Shown here one piece after another: positions 46,473 to 55,712 of a stretch of 64,000 nucleotides of DNA. Source of the stretch: Phaeocystidibacter marisrubri (GTDB lineage: Bacteria > Bacteroidota > Bacteroidia > Flavobacteriales > Schleiferiaceae); contig NZ_WBVQ01000003.1 of assembly GCF_008933165.1 (NCBI RefSeq), forward strand, positions 124,001-188,000, given 5' to 3'. The position numbers and the translations under genes are program-made. A model generated the notes under the pieces. The model was not told the DNA's origin and did not search any database. It saw nothing but the letters and a program-made list of their open reading frames with translations. Numbering within the stretch: the stretch's first letter is position 1; each line of letters starts with the position of its first letter.

Positions 46473-47840
46473 ATGAAGACAACGACCATCCTCTCTCTAA
46501 AAGGCCTTGCCCTTCTTACCTTTCTTTTCATTTCATGGAGCTGTAAGAAGGATGTCAATTCCAGCACATCCGGTTCCAGTTACACCGACCCATTCACGCA
46601 AATGCCCGCTACCGAAGATGTTGTAATGTATGAAGTGAACCTTCGTGCGTACAGTGAGAACGGCGATTTACAAGGCGTGATGTATCGTTTGGATGAATTG
46701 GAAGATATGGGAGTAAACGTCATTTGGCTCATGCCGATTTACCCAGTTGGACAAGTGAATTCAGTGAACTCTCCGTACTGCATTCGGAATTATATCCAGG
46801 TGGCCTCTGAGTATGGCAACTTGAGAAAACTGAGAGAGTTTACCAGTATGGCGCACGATAGAGGAATGGCGGTGATGCTTGACTGGGTTGCCAACCACAC
46901 GGCATGGGATCATCCTTGGATAGAAGAAAATCCAGGTTGGTATACGCAGGACGGCAATGGCAATATTATTCATCCTCCAGGTACAAATTGGCAAGATGTG
47001 GCTGATTTGAATTTCGACAATATGGACATGCGTGCTGCCATGATCGAATCAATGAAGTATTGGGTGGAAGAGGCCAATGTGGATGGATTCAGATGTGATT
47101 ATGCCGATGGTGTACCCTATGATTTCTGGGTAAGTGCAATCGATAGCTTGAGAAATATTCCAGGCAGAGAACTCTTGTTTTTTGCTGAAGGGAATAGAGC
47201 CGATCATTTTGCAGCTGGATTTGATATGGCTTTTGGATGGAACTACTATGGAGCCATCAAGAATGTATGGAATGGTCAGGCAACTTCGTTGATGCGCAAC
47301 ACGCATATTCAAGAGTATAACAATGCTCCCGCGGGAAAACACTGGGTAAGATTTACCACTAACCACGATGAGTCAGCATGGGATGCTACGCCTATGCAAA
47401 TTTTCAACGGAAAGAAAGGTGCACTGGCGGCATCTGTTGCTACCATTTTCACCGGTGGAGTCCCTTTGATCTATGGCTCTCAAGAAGTAGGAGTGACAGG
47501 GACCATTCCATTCTTTTCCAACACTCAAATTGATTGGAGCAAGAATGGAGATATGCTCGCGGAATACGAGTCTCTTTTGTCTTTCTACTCAAAGAATAAA
47601 ATTGCCAGAACAGGCGTAAATACAGATTACTCAGATGATGATGTTCTGTGTTATGTGAAATCCTTGAATGGCAAAGAACTGCTCATCATTGTCAATGTTC
47701 GCAATACCACGGTCTTGTATGATATGCCTTCAAGTGTTGTTGTTGGAGATGATTGGTACGACGAAAGAGATCAAGTGAAGTACGATTTTGGATTGCAGCT
47801 TATTCTGGAACCTTATCGCTATTACGTGCTGTCGAGATAA
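46473..47840 (+). CDS. Alpha-amylase family (GH13) lipoprotein
   Basis: A 455-residue glycoside hydrolase with a lipoprotein signal (FISWSCKK; Cys24 is the lipid site). GH13 motifs are in order: the region I-type DWVANH near 140, GFRCDYAD with the nucleophile Asp near residue 206, FFAEGN with the acid Glu near 238, and TTNHDES with the third acidic residue near 297. It acts on alpha-glucans at the periplasm or cell surface. A 46-base gap separates it from the AdoMetDC gene, and a partial promoter-like TACACTTTTG is found there, so it may be independent. Confidence 0.9.
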   Translation: MKTTTILSLKGLALLTFLFISWSCKKDVNSSTSGSSYTDPFTQMPATEDVVMYEVNLRAYSENGDLQGVMYRLDELEDMGVNVIWLMPIYPVGQVNSVNSPYCIRNYIQVASEYGNLRKLREFTSMAHDRGMAVMLDWVANHTAWDHPWIEENPGWYTQDGNGNIIHPPGTNWQDVADLNFDNMDMRAAMIESMKYWVEEANVDGFRCDYADGVPYDFWVSAIDSLRNIPGRELLFFAEGNRADHFAAGFDMAFGWNYYGAIKNVWNGQATSLMRNTHIQEYNNAPAGKHWVRFTTNHDESAWDATPMQIFNGKKGALAASVATIFTGGVPLIYGSQEVGVTGTIPFFSNTQIDWSKNGDMLAEYESLLSFYSKNKIARTGVNTDYSDDDVLCYVKSLNGKELLIIVNVRNTTVLYDMPSSVVVGDDWYDERDQVKYDFGLQLILEPYRYYVLSR

Positions 47841-47945
47841 GCGATTCCTTAGCGATCACGCTGACGAAAGCGCCAATGTCTATTGCGTGTAAGGTGCTTT
47901 GAATCAAATGACCTATTTCCGACGAAGAATGTAAGGAAGAGTGAA

Positions 47946-48713
47946 TTAGTTCTCTACTCGGATCAGTTGAAGAAATAGAGTGTCCAATGCCTGTTCCATG
48001 CAATCGCCATTTTCAAGCGCAAGACATTTTAGGGAATAGATATTTAGGGTGTCATTCGCGAAAACGAAACCGAAGCGTTTAGGAAGAGAGCGAGAGGTGC
48101 CAAGTTCCATCATGTCCACATCCAGTCCAACGTCGTAGTAGTCTATAAGCGGACTATAATGTGTGAGGCTATCCAAGCCTTTAATCTCGCCGTTGGCGGA
48201 AAGGGTAACACGTCGACCATGGTTCTTGTACTCTCCTTCAAACAAGATTTTTTCTACAATTTGAAACTCGTGTGCACTTTCGAGTAGCGTGAATTTTTCG
48301 GAGCCGATGATCAGTGTGTCCTTCTGCATCGAAGCGCGGTATTCCGGCTTTGAATTCGTGGATGAATTGAAGAATCCCAATTCTCCATCATAGGTTTTGA
48401 CATACGTTGGTGTACCCTCATGAAAATTCCAGATCATCATAGAGGGCTCTCCTTCCTCCGACACTTGAATACCAGAGAAGTCAACGCTTTGCTGTGCTCT
48501 TTTCGGGGATTTCGACGAGCGGAGGTTCCTGACATATTTCACATTTACCCAGAACCCGCTTTGCAATCCATGTGGTTCGGTGGATGTAAGTGTCGGGTGC
48601 ATCGAGCCGTCTACTGTATCAATCGACTCTTCCGTCACCTCTACATCAGATTCTTCGCTGGAAGAGCAGGATCCTAAAAGAAGAGAGAGAAGTGCGAATG
48701 CCCAAATTTTCAT
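47946..48713 (-). CDS. Hypothetical lipoprotein
   Basis: A 255-residue protein with a lipoprotein signal (ALLSLLLGSC; Cys16), followed by a short acidic Ser/Glu-rich linker and a predominantly beta-strand body. I do not recognise a family. The gene runs tail to tail with the amylase gene (105 bases apart) and is separated by ~300 bases from the A+T-rich KAP region. Codon use resembles the surrounding core genes. A role in the outer membrane or periplasm is inferred from the signal only. Confidence 0.75.
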   Translation of the reverse strand: MKIWAFALLSLLLGSCSSSEESDVEVTEESIDTVDGSMHPTLTSTEPHGLQSGFWVNVKYVRNLRSSKSPKRAQQSVDFSGIQVSEEGEPSMMIWNFHEGTPTYVKTYDGELGFFNSSTNSKPEYRASMQKDTLIIGSEKFTLLESAHEFQIVEKILFEGEYKNHGRRVTLSANGEIKGLDSLTHYSPLIDYYDVGLDVDMMELGTSRSLPKRFGFVFANDTLNIYSLKCLALENGDCMEQALDTLFLQLIRVEN

Positions 48714-48777
48714 GAGAAAGATGGTTTGGGTAAAGGTAGAGAAATCCCCGCCTCACTCCTTTTTATCAGATTAAGGA

Positions 48778-48903
48778 ATGGAGATAGTTGGCGGCATCAT
48801 TCAATCCCCTCTTTCTAAGGATGAATACCTTAAACACCTCGAATTTTCCAATTTTGACTGGTCTAATTTAAGGGAGGACATCAATTCAACGGGCTTTCCC
48901 TAG
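48778..48903 (+). CDS. Possible 41-residue small protein or gene remnant
   Basis: An ATG-to-TAG frame of 41 residues (begins MEIVGGIIQSPLSKDEYLKH) at the start of the A+T-rich region. It has no recognisable family and no clear promoter. It could be a small real protein, the decayed end of a gene, or chance. The rest of the 48714-49029 gap shows nothing else. Confidence 0.3.
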   Translation: MEIVGGIIQSPLSKDEYLKHLEFSNFDWSNLREDINSTGFP

Positions 48904-49029
48904 CGTTTGTCTATGTAGTTGGGCGAAATAGGAAAAGTTAAAACCTAAAAGTGTCACGTTTTACTCGATGCAGGATTGTTGCAGATAAAGATTTTGTAGT
49001 TTCAAGTCAATCTATTACTTCTCTAAAGA

Positions 49030-51207
49030 ATGAATAATCCTGATGCTCCAATCTCTCAATCCACGGAAGATAAATTTGAGAGGAAACTTTTTGCATATAA
49101 TCTTGCTGATTCAATTTTAAATCGTTCCTCATCCAGTCCAATGACTATAGGCTTATATGGAGTCTGGGGGTATGGGAAAACTTCACTACTTAGGATAGTT
49201 AAAGAGCGACTAACCATGGATGATGAGAATGTAATTCTTGTAGAGTATAATCCTTGGATGTTTAAAGATGCAGATTCTTTAACGTTAGGTTTTTTAGCCT
49301 CATTAAAGCAAGCCATCTCTAATGATATTAATAAGGATAAGACTAGATACAAGAAATTATTCAAGAAGTGGGGAGTGAGAATTTCAAATTTCACGAAGGA
49401 TTATGGAGGAGTAACACAGGCTTTTAGTGTTTTAGGAGTCACGATTGATGCATCGAAATTATTTGGCAACTCTAAGAGTCAAAATATTATACTCCAAAAG
49501 GATAAGGTTAATGAACTTATTAAAGCCTCGAATAAACAAGTTGTTATCATAACTGATGACATCGACAGGCTCAACAAAGAGGAGCTAAAACAACTTTTCA
49601 AGCTGGTGCGAATGAACGCTGACTTTGAAAATACTACATATCTCCTATCATTTGATAAGGAGGTGGTAGCTAATGCTATTTCTGAAGATTATGGTGATTC
49701 AAACATCAAGGTTGGGAATGAGTTTCTTGATAAGATTATTCAAGTTCCATTGATTATCCCCTCTATTCAAGAATTTCAATTATCAGCATTTTTTTTAGAG
49801 CAACTTACAGCCACTATCAAGGACTCAGGTGTTGTTTTTACAGAGGAGGAGTATCGAAACTTTGACAGACTAGCTACGGAGATACTCTTGCCTTTGGTTG
49901 AGACACCAAGAGATGTAGTACGAGTTTCGAATGCAATTGGATTCTCAATTCGGCTAATGCCAGAGGAATTGAATGTGCTTGACCTTTGCCTTCTGGAAGC
50001 TTTGAAAGTGCAGCAGTTTGAAGTTTACTCTTGGATTTGGAGTAATGCAAATCTTCTAACGGAGCCTTTGTTTATTTCAGGGGAGAATTCTCCGGAGAAA
50101 GAGTTTCGTGATAATATAAATTCCGCTATTGAGTCTCTATTGGCAAAAATTAGCGAGCCGGACTGTATCATTGTTTGCAACGCACTTTATTCTCTATTTC
50201 CTTGGGTTGAAAAACCTCATAGAAATCTCCCATTCCTGCATGGAGAAGTTAATGAGTATGTCAAGCCTAGAGGTATAGTGAACAGAGATTATATAATGAG
50301 ATATTTTTCGTTTGCAATAGGTGAGAAGCAAATTTCTGAAGTGGAGCTTAGTCATATGCTCTCTGCTTTGGAAGCTTTTAATATGGCAGAATTGAAAGTT
50401 GAACTTGATAAGTTAATTGCGAAATCGTCTCTTTCAGAAGTAATTGATAGGTTAGAGGAAAGAGAGATCAAGTCTAATGAGCTTGAGAGAATTATTTATG
50501 CCTTCATTAAAAGGGATAATTCAGAAGGTCTAGCTCAACATGGGCCTATTATGCTAGGTCGATCAAGATTGGCTGCTTTCATCAGTAATTCAATGCGGAA
50601 ATTGCAATCACTTGGTGTTGATGTCTTTTCAATAGCTGTTCGGATGATGAATGAAGCAAATCCTTTTGGATACGCGTACGCTCTGAACAATGAATTAAGG
50701 GCAAAATATGAATCGGGTAATCAATTGTTCACGAAGGAAGAATATGATAGATTGGGAGATGTTTTATTGAAAAGAGCACAAGGGAGTCTAGATTCAAATG
50801 CCATTTTCGAAAAACATGATGGTAATGAATTGGGGTTTCTTTTTCGCAATTGGTATCGGGTAGACCCCGAAGGGCTTTTGAAACATGTTACCTCATTTAT
50901 TAAGGATAACCCTAAGCGTGTTGGAGACCTCATTTTGGCATTTGCACCAATAGCTATTGGTGGTCGAAGCCCAGAGCCTTACAAATCTGATTTTTCTCAG
51001 GAGAGTTATATTCATTTAACGTCATACGTTGATGGGCGGATAATAGTGAAAGCAATATTAGCTGCCAAATATGATTCTAACCTTGACAATGTGAAATGGG
51101 ATGGCTGGGAGAACGTCCAAACTAAGGAGAATGCAATTCTACAATTTCTGCATTGGCATGCTAAAAAGTATGACGCAGATTTGTTACTCGGGTATGAAGA
51201 AAGCTGA
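49030..51207 (+). CDS. KAP-family P-loop NTPase
   Basis: A 725-residue protein. The Walker A motif GVWGYGKTS is at residues 44-52, and the Walker B region VVIITDDIDRL, starting near 171, follows, as in KAP NTPases. The C-terminal ~450 residues are helical with no membrane segment that I can see, whereas many KAP proteins carry transmembrane helices inserted in the P-loop domain. KAP proteins include F-plasmid PifA, which blocks phage T7, so a defence role is plausible but unproven here. The sequence is visibly A+T-richer than the flanking genes and uses more AT-ending codons. It lies in the region next to tRNA-Gln. Confidence 0.88.
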   Translation: MNNPDAPISQSTEDKFERKLFAYNLADSILNRSSSSPMTIGLYGVWGYGKTSLLRIVKERLTMDDENVILVEYNPWMFKDADSLTLGFLASLKQAISNDINKDKTRYKKLFKKWGVRISNFTKDYGGVTQAFSVLGVTIDASKLFGNSKSQNIILQKDKVNELIKASNKQVVIITDDIDRLNKEELKQLFKLVRMNADFENTTYLLSFDKEVVANAISEDYGDSNIKVGNEFLDKIIQVPLIIPSIQEFQLSAFFLEQLTATIKDSGVVFTEEEYRNFDRLATEILLPLVETPRDVVRVSNAIGFSIRLMPEELNVLDLCLLEALKVQQFEVYSWIWSNANLLTEPLFISGENSPEKEFRDNINSAIESLLAKISEPDCIIVCNALYSLFPWVEKPHRNLPFLHGEVNEYVKPRGIVNRDYIMRYFSFAIGEKQISEVELSHMLSALEAFNMAELKVELDKLIAKSSLSEVIDRLEEREIKSNELERIIYAFIKRDNSEGLAQHGPIMLGRSRLAAFISNSMRKLQSLGVDVFSIAVRMMNEANPFGYAYALNNELRAKYESGNQLFTKEEYDRLGDVLLKRAQGSLDSNAIFEKHDGNELGFLFRNWYRVDPEGLLKHVTSFIKDNPKRVGDLILAFAPIAIGGRSPEPYKSDFSQESYIHLTSYVDGRIIVKAILAAKYDSNLDNVKWDGWENVQTKENAILQFLHWHAKKYDADLLLGYEES

Positions 51208-51337
51208 GGGGGTTAAACAGTTTAGTTGTTTAAGAGGTAGGTATGACAATGGGGATTGTGTATTAATTTCTATCCCATGAAATGAAGCCGGTGAGCTTGT
51301 GATAATTGAATATTCATTCCCTGCTTTTAATTGAGAA

Positions 51338-51541
51338 GTGGATAATCACCTTCTAAACGAATTTGCTCGATTTGCCGGTGAGAAAGGTAAAAGGATTATG
51401 GTGCAGTGCGGAGTTGCTTCTGATGAGATAGCGGAGAAGATTAATGAAAGACTTATAAGTATGAATACTGAATATGATGAAGTAGTGGATGTAGTTCCTT
51501 ATTCAAGTACTAGGGAGTTTTATTTTTCTAACCTGATTTAG
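51338..51541 (+). CDS. Small protein of unknown function (GTG start)
   Basis: A 67-residue open frame that must begin with GTG at 51338 (preceded immediately in frame by TGA at 51332) or at an internal ATG (MVQCGVASDEIAEK). The sequence is well balanced and soluble. It lies 130 bases after the KAP gene in the same A+T-rich DNA and ends before the terminator at 51621, so it could be the last gene of that unit. I recognise no family. Confidence 0.45.
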   Translation: MDNHLLNEFARFAGEKGKRIMVQCGVASDEIAEKINERLISMNTEYDEVVDVVPYSSTREFYFSNLI

Positions 51542-51620
51542 TGATATCGTAGTTATGATTGTGTCAAGTTGATTCAAATATTTGACACAAATATGACATG
51601 ATGAAAACTGTTCTGAAATG

Positions 51621-51656
51621 AAAAACCCTGACTATCATTTCGATAATCAGGGTTTT
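51621..51656. terminator. Bidirectional terminator between the KAP region and tRNA-Gln
   Basis: AAAACCCTGA pairs with TCAGGGTTTT, with A5 on the left and T6 on the right, so it can act for the plus-strand region and for the minus-strand tRNA transcript. Confidence 0.8.
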
Positions 51657-51666
51657 TTCTTCTTTG

Positions 51667-51737
51667 TTGCCCGACTAGGACTCGAACCTAGACTGACGGT
51701 ACCAAAAACCGCTGTCCTGCCATTAGACGATCGGGCA
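51667..51737 (-). tRNA. trnQ: tRNA-Gln (anticodon TTG)
   Basis: A 71-base cloverleaf on the minus strand: acceptor TGCCCGA/TCGGGCA, D stem GTCT/GGAC, anticodon stem GCGGT/ACCGT with loop TTTTGGT (anticodon TTG, reads CAA/CAG), and T stem CTAGG/CCTAG with loop TTCGAGT. No CCA is encoded. The 3' end faces the A+T-rich island. Confidence 0.95.
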
Positions 51738-51753
51738 TCCTCATTTGGGACGG

Positions 51754-51761
51754 CAAATATA
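51754..51761 (-). promoter_or_regulatory. Putative -7 element of the tRNA-Gln promoter
   Basis: TATATTTG on the minus strand, 16 bases before the tRNA 5' end. No TTG at -33. Confidence 0.4.
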
Positions 51762-51804
51762 AGGTAAATCTGTTTTTACCTAAAAGAATTTTTGGGAGGA
51801 ATTT

Positions 51805-52797
51805 TTAGGATTTTTTCCAAGCGATGTGAGTTCGTGCAGCGATGTAGGCAATGATAGGAGTGATAAGTGCTGAAAATGCGATGTTTACAGGCGTTGTGAA
51901 GAATGTGGCTATTAGGTGGAGAAGCATCAACCAAAGGGGGGTGCCTAATCCAATAAAGCCCACTTGAAGGGTGGATTTGAAGTCAACCCGGTGATGCTTG
52001 GCAACGCGATGTTTCGTCAACCAGAACACCGGAGCGTTGATGACAGAGAACCCGATATAGAAGGGAGTGCCTGCGATTTTCCACATTAGATCCTTCCACT
52101 TTCTTTTTCGCGAGATAGCATTCGACCACGATTGAATCTCTTCATCGGAGGCAATCAAAGAGGATATGGCATCAAATGCAATTCGGTTCATGTGGTTGAG
52201 TCGGACGGCCATGGTATCTCCATCTACCTCTAAATTCAGGGGTTTGCCAAATACAACTCGTACATCAGGTCCCCAGTCCTGCCAATCGGAGTACTCCATA
52301 ACCACGGGGATTACGGCGGGTTGGATGCCTATGGACTGAGCATCGAGCACTAAGCGTGCCCATCCCTTCTTTAACGGACGTAGTGAGCGGAGAGGCGCGC
52401 TACTTCCCTCGGCCATAATGGTGCACGATTGGCCAGCAGCGAGATAGTCGCGCAACATGTGCATGGTTTCTGGGAGCTCATCAGTAATGGCCTTTCTACC
52501 GTGGTCGGCTCTGTGCATGGGGAGAATTTTCAAGAACCGGAGAAGTACGGCGACTTTCGGATTCTTGAAGAGATCGGCTCTGGCTACAAAGGCCGGTCGA
52601 CGATCGGTTGCAAAGCCCAATGAGAGCGCATCGGGTAGGTTGTTTTGATGGGTGGTGACGAATAGAACGGAACCTTTGTGAGGTACATTCTCTAATCCGT
52701 GAACCGAGTAGGTTCTACAGTACAGTTTGATGTACATCCACCGCACATAGCGATAGAGAGTGGTGTATGCCCACGCGGGCTTTCCCAAGGGGGTCAT
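51805..52797 (-). CDS. 1-acyl-glycerol-3-phosphate acyltransferase (PlsC-like)
   Basis: A 330-residue phospholipid acyltransferase. The catalytic HQNNLPD (His50 to Asp56, an HX5D variant common in Bacteroidota) is near residues 50-56, and EGSS, equivalent to the glycerol-phosphate-binding EGTR, is near 145. The C-terminal ~100 residues contain about two or three transmembrane helices. The start at 52797 (MTPLGKPAW) overlaps the end of the symporter gene by four bases; a longer frame to 53040 lies entirely inside that gene and is rejected. It makes phosphatidic acid or remodels lipids. Confidence 0.87.
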   Translation of the reverse strand: MTPLGKPAWAYTTLYRYVRWMYIKLYCRTYSVHGLENVPHKGSVLFVTTHQNNLPDALSLGFATDRRPAFVARADLFKNPKVAVLLRFLKILPMHRADHGRKAITDELPETMHMLRDYLAAGQSCTIMAEGSSAPLRSLRPLKKGWARLVLDAQSIGIQPAVIPVVMEYSDWQDWGPDVRVVFGKPLNLEVDGDTMAVRLNHMNRIAFDAISSLIASDEEIQSWSNAISRKRKWKDLMWKIAGTPFYIGFSVINAPVFWLTKHRVAKHHRVDFKSTLQVGFIGLGTPLWLMLLHLIATFFTTPVNIAFSALITPIIAYIAARTHIAWKKS

Positions 52798-53759
52798 GTT
52801 AATTCTGTTAATGTAGACGGACGTCGTCTCCAGTAATACGCCAAGATGAGTCCTGCTACAATATGCCAGATGCCCCACCATGCCGTTATAGCGGCCATTC
52901 CCCCGATGGGTAAATGTGCAGGAAAGATGTTGGGATTGAGGAGCAGCACAAGGCCGAGTCCACTGTTTTGTATACCCATTTCGATGGAGACGGATTTTCG
53001 GTCGGAGTAGGGTAAACGGTTCATACCTGACCATATCCATCCTCCTGAGATTACCACGGCATTGTGGATGAGAACTACGGTGAAGATGGCCGAAATATGC
53101 TCCAGAAAGGCTCCGGTATTTTTGCTAAACGCAATGACAACGATCGCGATGAAGGCCAGTATGCTAAACTTTCGCAATGGGTCTTCGATTTTAGCCTTGG
53201 CCACGGGATAGTATTTCGCGAATAGCATGCCTAATAGTAACGGAAGCCCTAGCAGCAAGAAGACGGATTTACCCACTTCAAGGACGTCAATTTGTAGACT
53301 TTGCAAAAGGGGGTTCTCTGCGGATCCCATTATCCAATCGGTGTAGACTTTCCCCCAGAAATAGAAGTTAAATGGGGTGAGCACAATGGCGAATAAGGTG
53401 CTGAAGGCCGTCATGCTCACGCTTAAGGCAGTGTTTCCCTTGGCCAGGTGAACCATAAAGTTCGAAATGTTTCCGCCTGGGCAAGAGGCTACGAGTATCA
53501 TTCCCATGGCAATGCCTGGAGAAATGAAGTCGTTGAACAAGTAAATGAGAATCGTCGTGAGAATGGGGAGGAGCAGGAGTTGGCCTACTAAGCCTACGAC
53601 GATAGATTTGGGTTTTCTGATGACCTGTTTGAAGTCATTTGCACCGATGCCGATAGCGACACCAAACATCACAATGCCGAGAATAATATTGAGCAGCGTG
53701 AGGTTTTCCGAGCTGAGGTTGAGCTCTAAACTATCGAGTTCGGTTAAGGAAGAAGCCAT
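52794..53759 (-). CDS. Bile acid:sodium symporter family (BASS) protein
   Basis: A 321-residue membrane protein with about nine or ten helices and the BASS signature in the first half (GVAIGIGANDFKQVIRKPKSIVVGL, given here as GANDFK and the CPGGNISNFM near 90-99). Members carry organic anions such as bile acids, pyruvate or pantoate with sodium. The substrate is unknown. Its start codon lies inside a perfect 15-bp inverted repeat (53756-53800), which is likely to affect translation. It is coupled to the acyltransferase gene by ATGA. Confidence 0.9.
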   Translation of the reverse strand: MASSLTELDSLELNLSSENLTLLNIILGIVMFGVAIGIGANDFKQVIRKPKSIVVGLVGQLLLLPILTTILIYLFNDFISPGIAMGMILVASCPGGNISNFMVHLAKGNTALSVSMTAFSTLFAIVLTPFNFYFWGKVYTDWIMGSAENPLLQSLQIDVLEVGKSVFLLLGLPLLLGMLFAKYYPVAKAKIEDPLRKFSILAFIAIVVIAFSKNTGAFLEHISAIFTVVLIHNAVVISGGWIWSGMNRLPYSDRKSVSIEMGIQNSGLGLVLLLNPNIFPAHLPIGGMAAITAWWGIWHIVAGLILAYYWRRRPSTLTELT

Positions 53760-53800
53760 AAGTTCCGTTCAGTAGAATGGACTAAGAACGGAACTTATGG
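53756..53800 (-). promoter_or_regulatory. Perfect 15-bp inverted repeat that buries the symporter start codon
   Basis: CCATAAGTTCCGTTC (53756-53770) is followed after 15 bases by its exact reverse complement (53786-53800). In the minus-strand mRNA the AUG of the symporter lies in the 3' arm of the stem. It is not a usual terminator because no U-run follows. It could be a translational switch or an operator. Confidence 0.6.
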
Positions 53801-53819
53801 AATAGGTAGCAAATTCTAC

Positions 53820-55361
53820 TTATAGTGGAATGTTGCCGTGTTTCTTGCGTGGAAGTTTAACTGCTTTATTCTCAAGCATCTTAAATGCCTTGATGAGTTT
53901 TTCGCGAGTTTGTTCTGGAAGGATCACTTCATCTACATAACCGCGAGCGGCTGCTCTGTAAGGATTAGCGAAGTTTTCAGCGTATTCGGCTTCTTTCTCT
54001 GCCAACTTCGCCTCTGGATCATCTGCGCTAGAAATCTCCTTTTTAAAGATGATTTCGGCTGCACCTTTAGCTCCCATTACAGCGATTTCTGCACTTGGGC
54101 AAGCATAGTTCATATCCGCTCCAATGTGCTTGGAGTTCATCACGTCGTATGCACCTCCGTATGCTTTACGGGTGATGACCGTGATGCGAGGAACGGTTGC
54201 TTCACTAAAGGCGTACAGTAGTTTAGCGCCGTTGGTAATGATGGCGTTCCATTCTTGATCGGTACCTGGAAGGAATCCTGGAACATCTTCAAATACCAAA
54301 AGTGGAATGTTGAAGCTGTCGCAGAAACGCACAAAGCGAGCACCTTTTTGAGACGATTTGATGTCGAGTACACCTGCTAAGAAGGCAGGTTGATTGGCAA
54401 CCACCCCGATGGATCTTCCGCCAATGCGAGCGAATCCCACTACGATGTTCTCAGCAAAGTCTTTGTGAATTTCAGCAAAGGTACCCTCGTCCACAACCTC
54501 GCTGATTACCTCACGCATATCGTAAGGTTGGTTGCTGTTGTCAGGAACAATGTTGTTCAATGCCGGACGCTTCTCGTCGCCTGGAGTATAGGCAAGAGCT
54601 GGAGCTTGTTCCTCACAGTTCTGCGGCATGTAGGAGAGCATGGTTTTGATCCCTTCAATACAGGCTACTTCGTTCGGGTAGGTGAGGTGAGTAACTCCAG
54701 ATTTAGAAGCGTGAGCAGAAGCTCCTCCGAGTTCTTCACTCGTTACTTCTTCGTGGGTTACAGTTTTCACCACGTTAGGTCCAGTTACGAACATGTAGCT
54801 CGTGTTCTCCACCATCATGATGAAGTCGGTTAACGCTGGCGAATAAACTGCGCCACCGGCACAAGGACCCATAATGGCGCTGAGTTGAGGAATAACGCCA
54901 GAGGCTTGAGTATTTCTGTAGAAAATATCTGCATATCCACCGAGTGAAACCACACCCTCTTGGATACGAGCTCCACCCGAATCATTCAATCCGATTACTG
55001 GTGCACCATTCTCCATGGCGAGATCCATGATTCGGCAAATTTTTTCGGCGTGAGCTTCTGCCAATGATCCACCAAGAACGGTGAAATCTTGAGCAAAAAC
55101 GTAGGTTAATCGTCCGTTTAAGGTTCCGTATCCGGTCACTACCCCATCACCGTAAAATTTCATTTTATCCAATCCAAAAAGATTGGAGCGATGTAGCACT
55201 AGTGAACCTATTTCTTCGAAAGAACCGTCGTCAAGGAGAAGTTGAATTCTCTCGCGAGCAGTAAGCTTTCCTTTATCGTGTTGTGATTGTACTCTCTTGG
55301 GACCACCGCCTTGGAGTGACTCTTCGCGGATTTCCTTTAATGTATCAAACTTCTCACTCAT
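53820..55361 (-). CDS. Acyl-CoA carboxylase beta subunit (propionyl-CoA/methylmalonyl-type carboxyltransferase)
   Basis: A 513-residue carboxyltransferase that moves a carboxyl group between biotin and an acyl-CoA. Seen motifs: the N-terminal [14 protein letters not shown] near 44-57, the oxyanion GGARIQEGV near 130 and a second [13 protein letters not shown] near 395, split here, as in propionyl-CoA carboxylase beta. The start at 55361 ([14 protein letters not shown]) is preferred to the longer 55439. It is followed after 60 bases by the symporter gene. The pathway is propionate/odd-chain or branched amino-acid breakdown to methylmalonyl-CoA, which would need adenosylcobalamin. Confidence 0.93.
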   Translation of the reverse strand: MSEKFDTLKEIREESLQGGGPKRVQSQHDKGKLTARERIQLLLDDGSFEEIGSLVLHRSNLFGLDKMKFYGDGVVTGYGTLNGRLTYVFAQDFTVLGGSLAEAHAEKICRIMDLAMENGAPVIGLNDSGGARIQEGVVSLGGYADIFYRNTQASGVIPQLSAIMGPCAGGAVYSPALTDFIMMVENTSYMFVTGPNVVKTVTHEEVTSEELGGASAHASKSGVTHLTYPNEVACIEGIKTMLSYMPQNCEEQAPALAYTPGDEKRPALNNIVPDNSNQPYDMREVISEVVDEGTFAEIHKDFAENIVVGFARIGGRSIGVVANQPAFLAGVLDIKSSQKGARFVRFCDSFNIPLLVFEDVPGFLPGTDQEWNAIITNGAKLLYAFSEATVPRITVITRKAYGGAYDVMNSKHIGADMNYACPSAEIAVMGAKGAAEIIFKKEISSADDPEAKLAEKEAEYAENFANPYRAAARGYVDEVILPEQTREKLIKAFKMLENKAVKLPRKKHGNIPL

Positions 55362-55647
55362 GGTATTGCAATTGGAAACGCAAGATAAGCATTGAAGCGC
55401 AGGGTGAGAAGGGGTTTTTTGGGAATCTTGTCCAGTCAAATAGGAGGTGAATGGGCGGAGGATTTTTGCTGCGATTCACTCGGTGATATGGAGCGATACT
55501 GCTCTTCAAGTTGTTGAATCACAAATTTTTGGGTAATTGGGTTAGCTCGTAGGAAGTCTGCTGTCACTGCACACCCTATTCCCATCCCTGAATTCTTGTT
55601 AGATGGGGACGTGAGTGAATATGTGAGATAAAGGGGTGGCCGTGAAA

Positions 55648-55680
55648 AGAAAAGGCCCGGGTGAATCCCAGGCCTTTTAT
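55648..55680 (-). terminator. Rho-independent terminator of lepA
   Basis: AAAGGCC...GGCCTTT with inner GGG/CCC pairs; on the minus strand it is followed by four T. It lies 33 bases after the lepA stop. Confidence 0.75.
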
Positions 55681-55712
55681 TGTGTTTCATCTCTGAAGTA
55701 TAGGATCAGAGT

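Noticed and set aside
48714-51666. Complete integrated element with att sites
   Set aside because: I found no integrase, transposase or direct repeat of the tRNA end by eye; only composition and position suggest transfer.
52798-53040. N-terminal extension of the acyltransferase frame
   Set aside because: It lies within the symporter gene and has no acyltransferase features; the start at 52797 fits the family.
55436-55690. 84-codon minus-strand ORF between the carboxylase and lepA
   Set aside because: Its start lies inside the lepA terminator hairpin, it has no family, and it would overlap the carboxylase leader; a shorter start at 55585 cannot be excluded but is unsupported.
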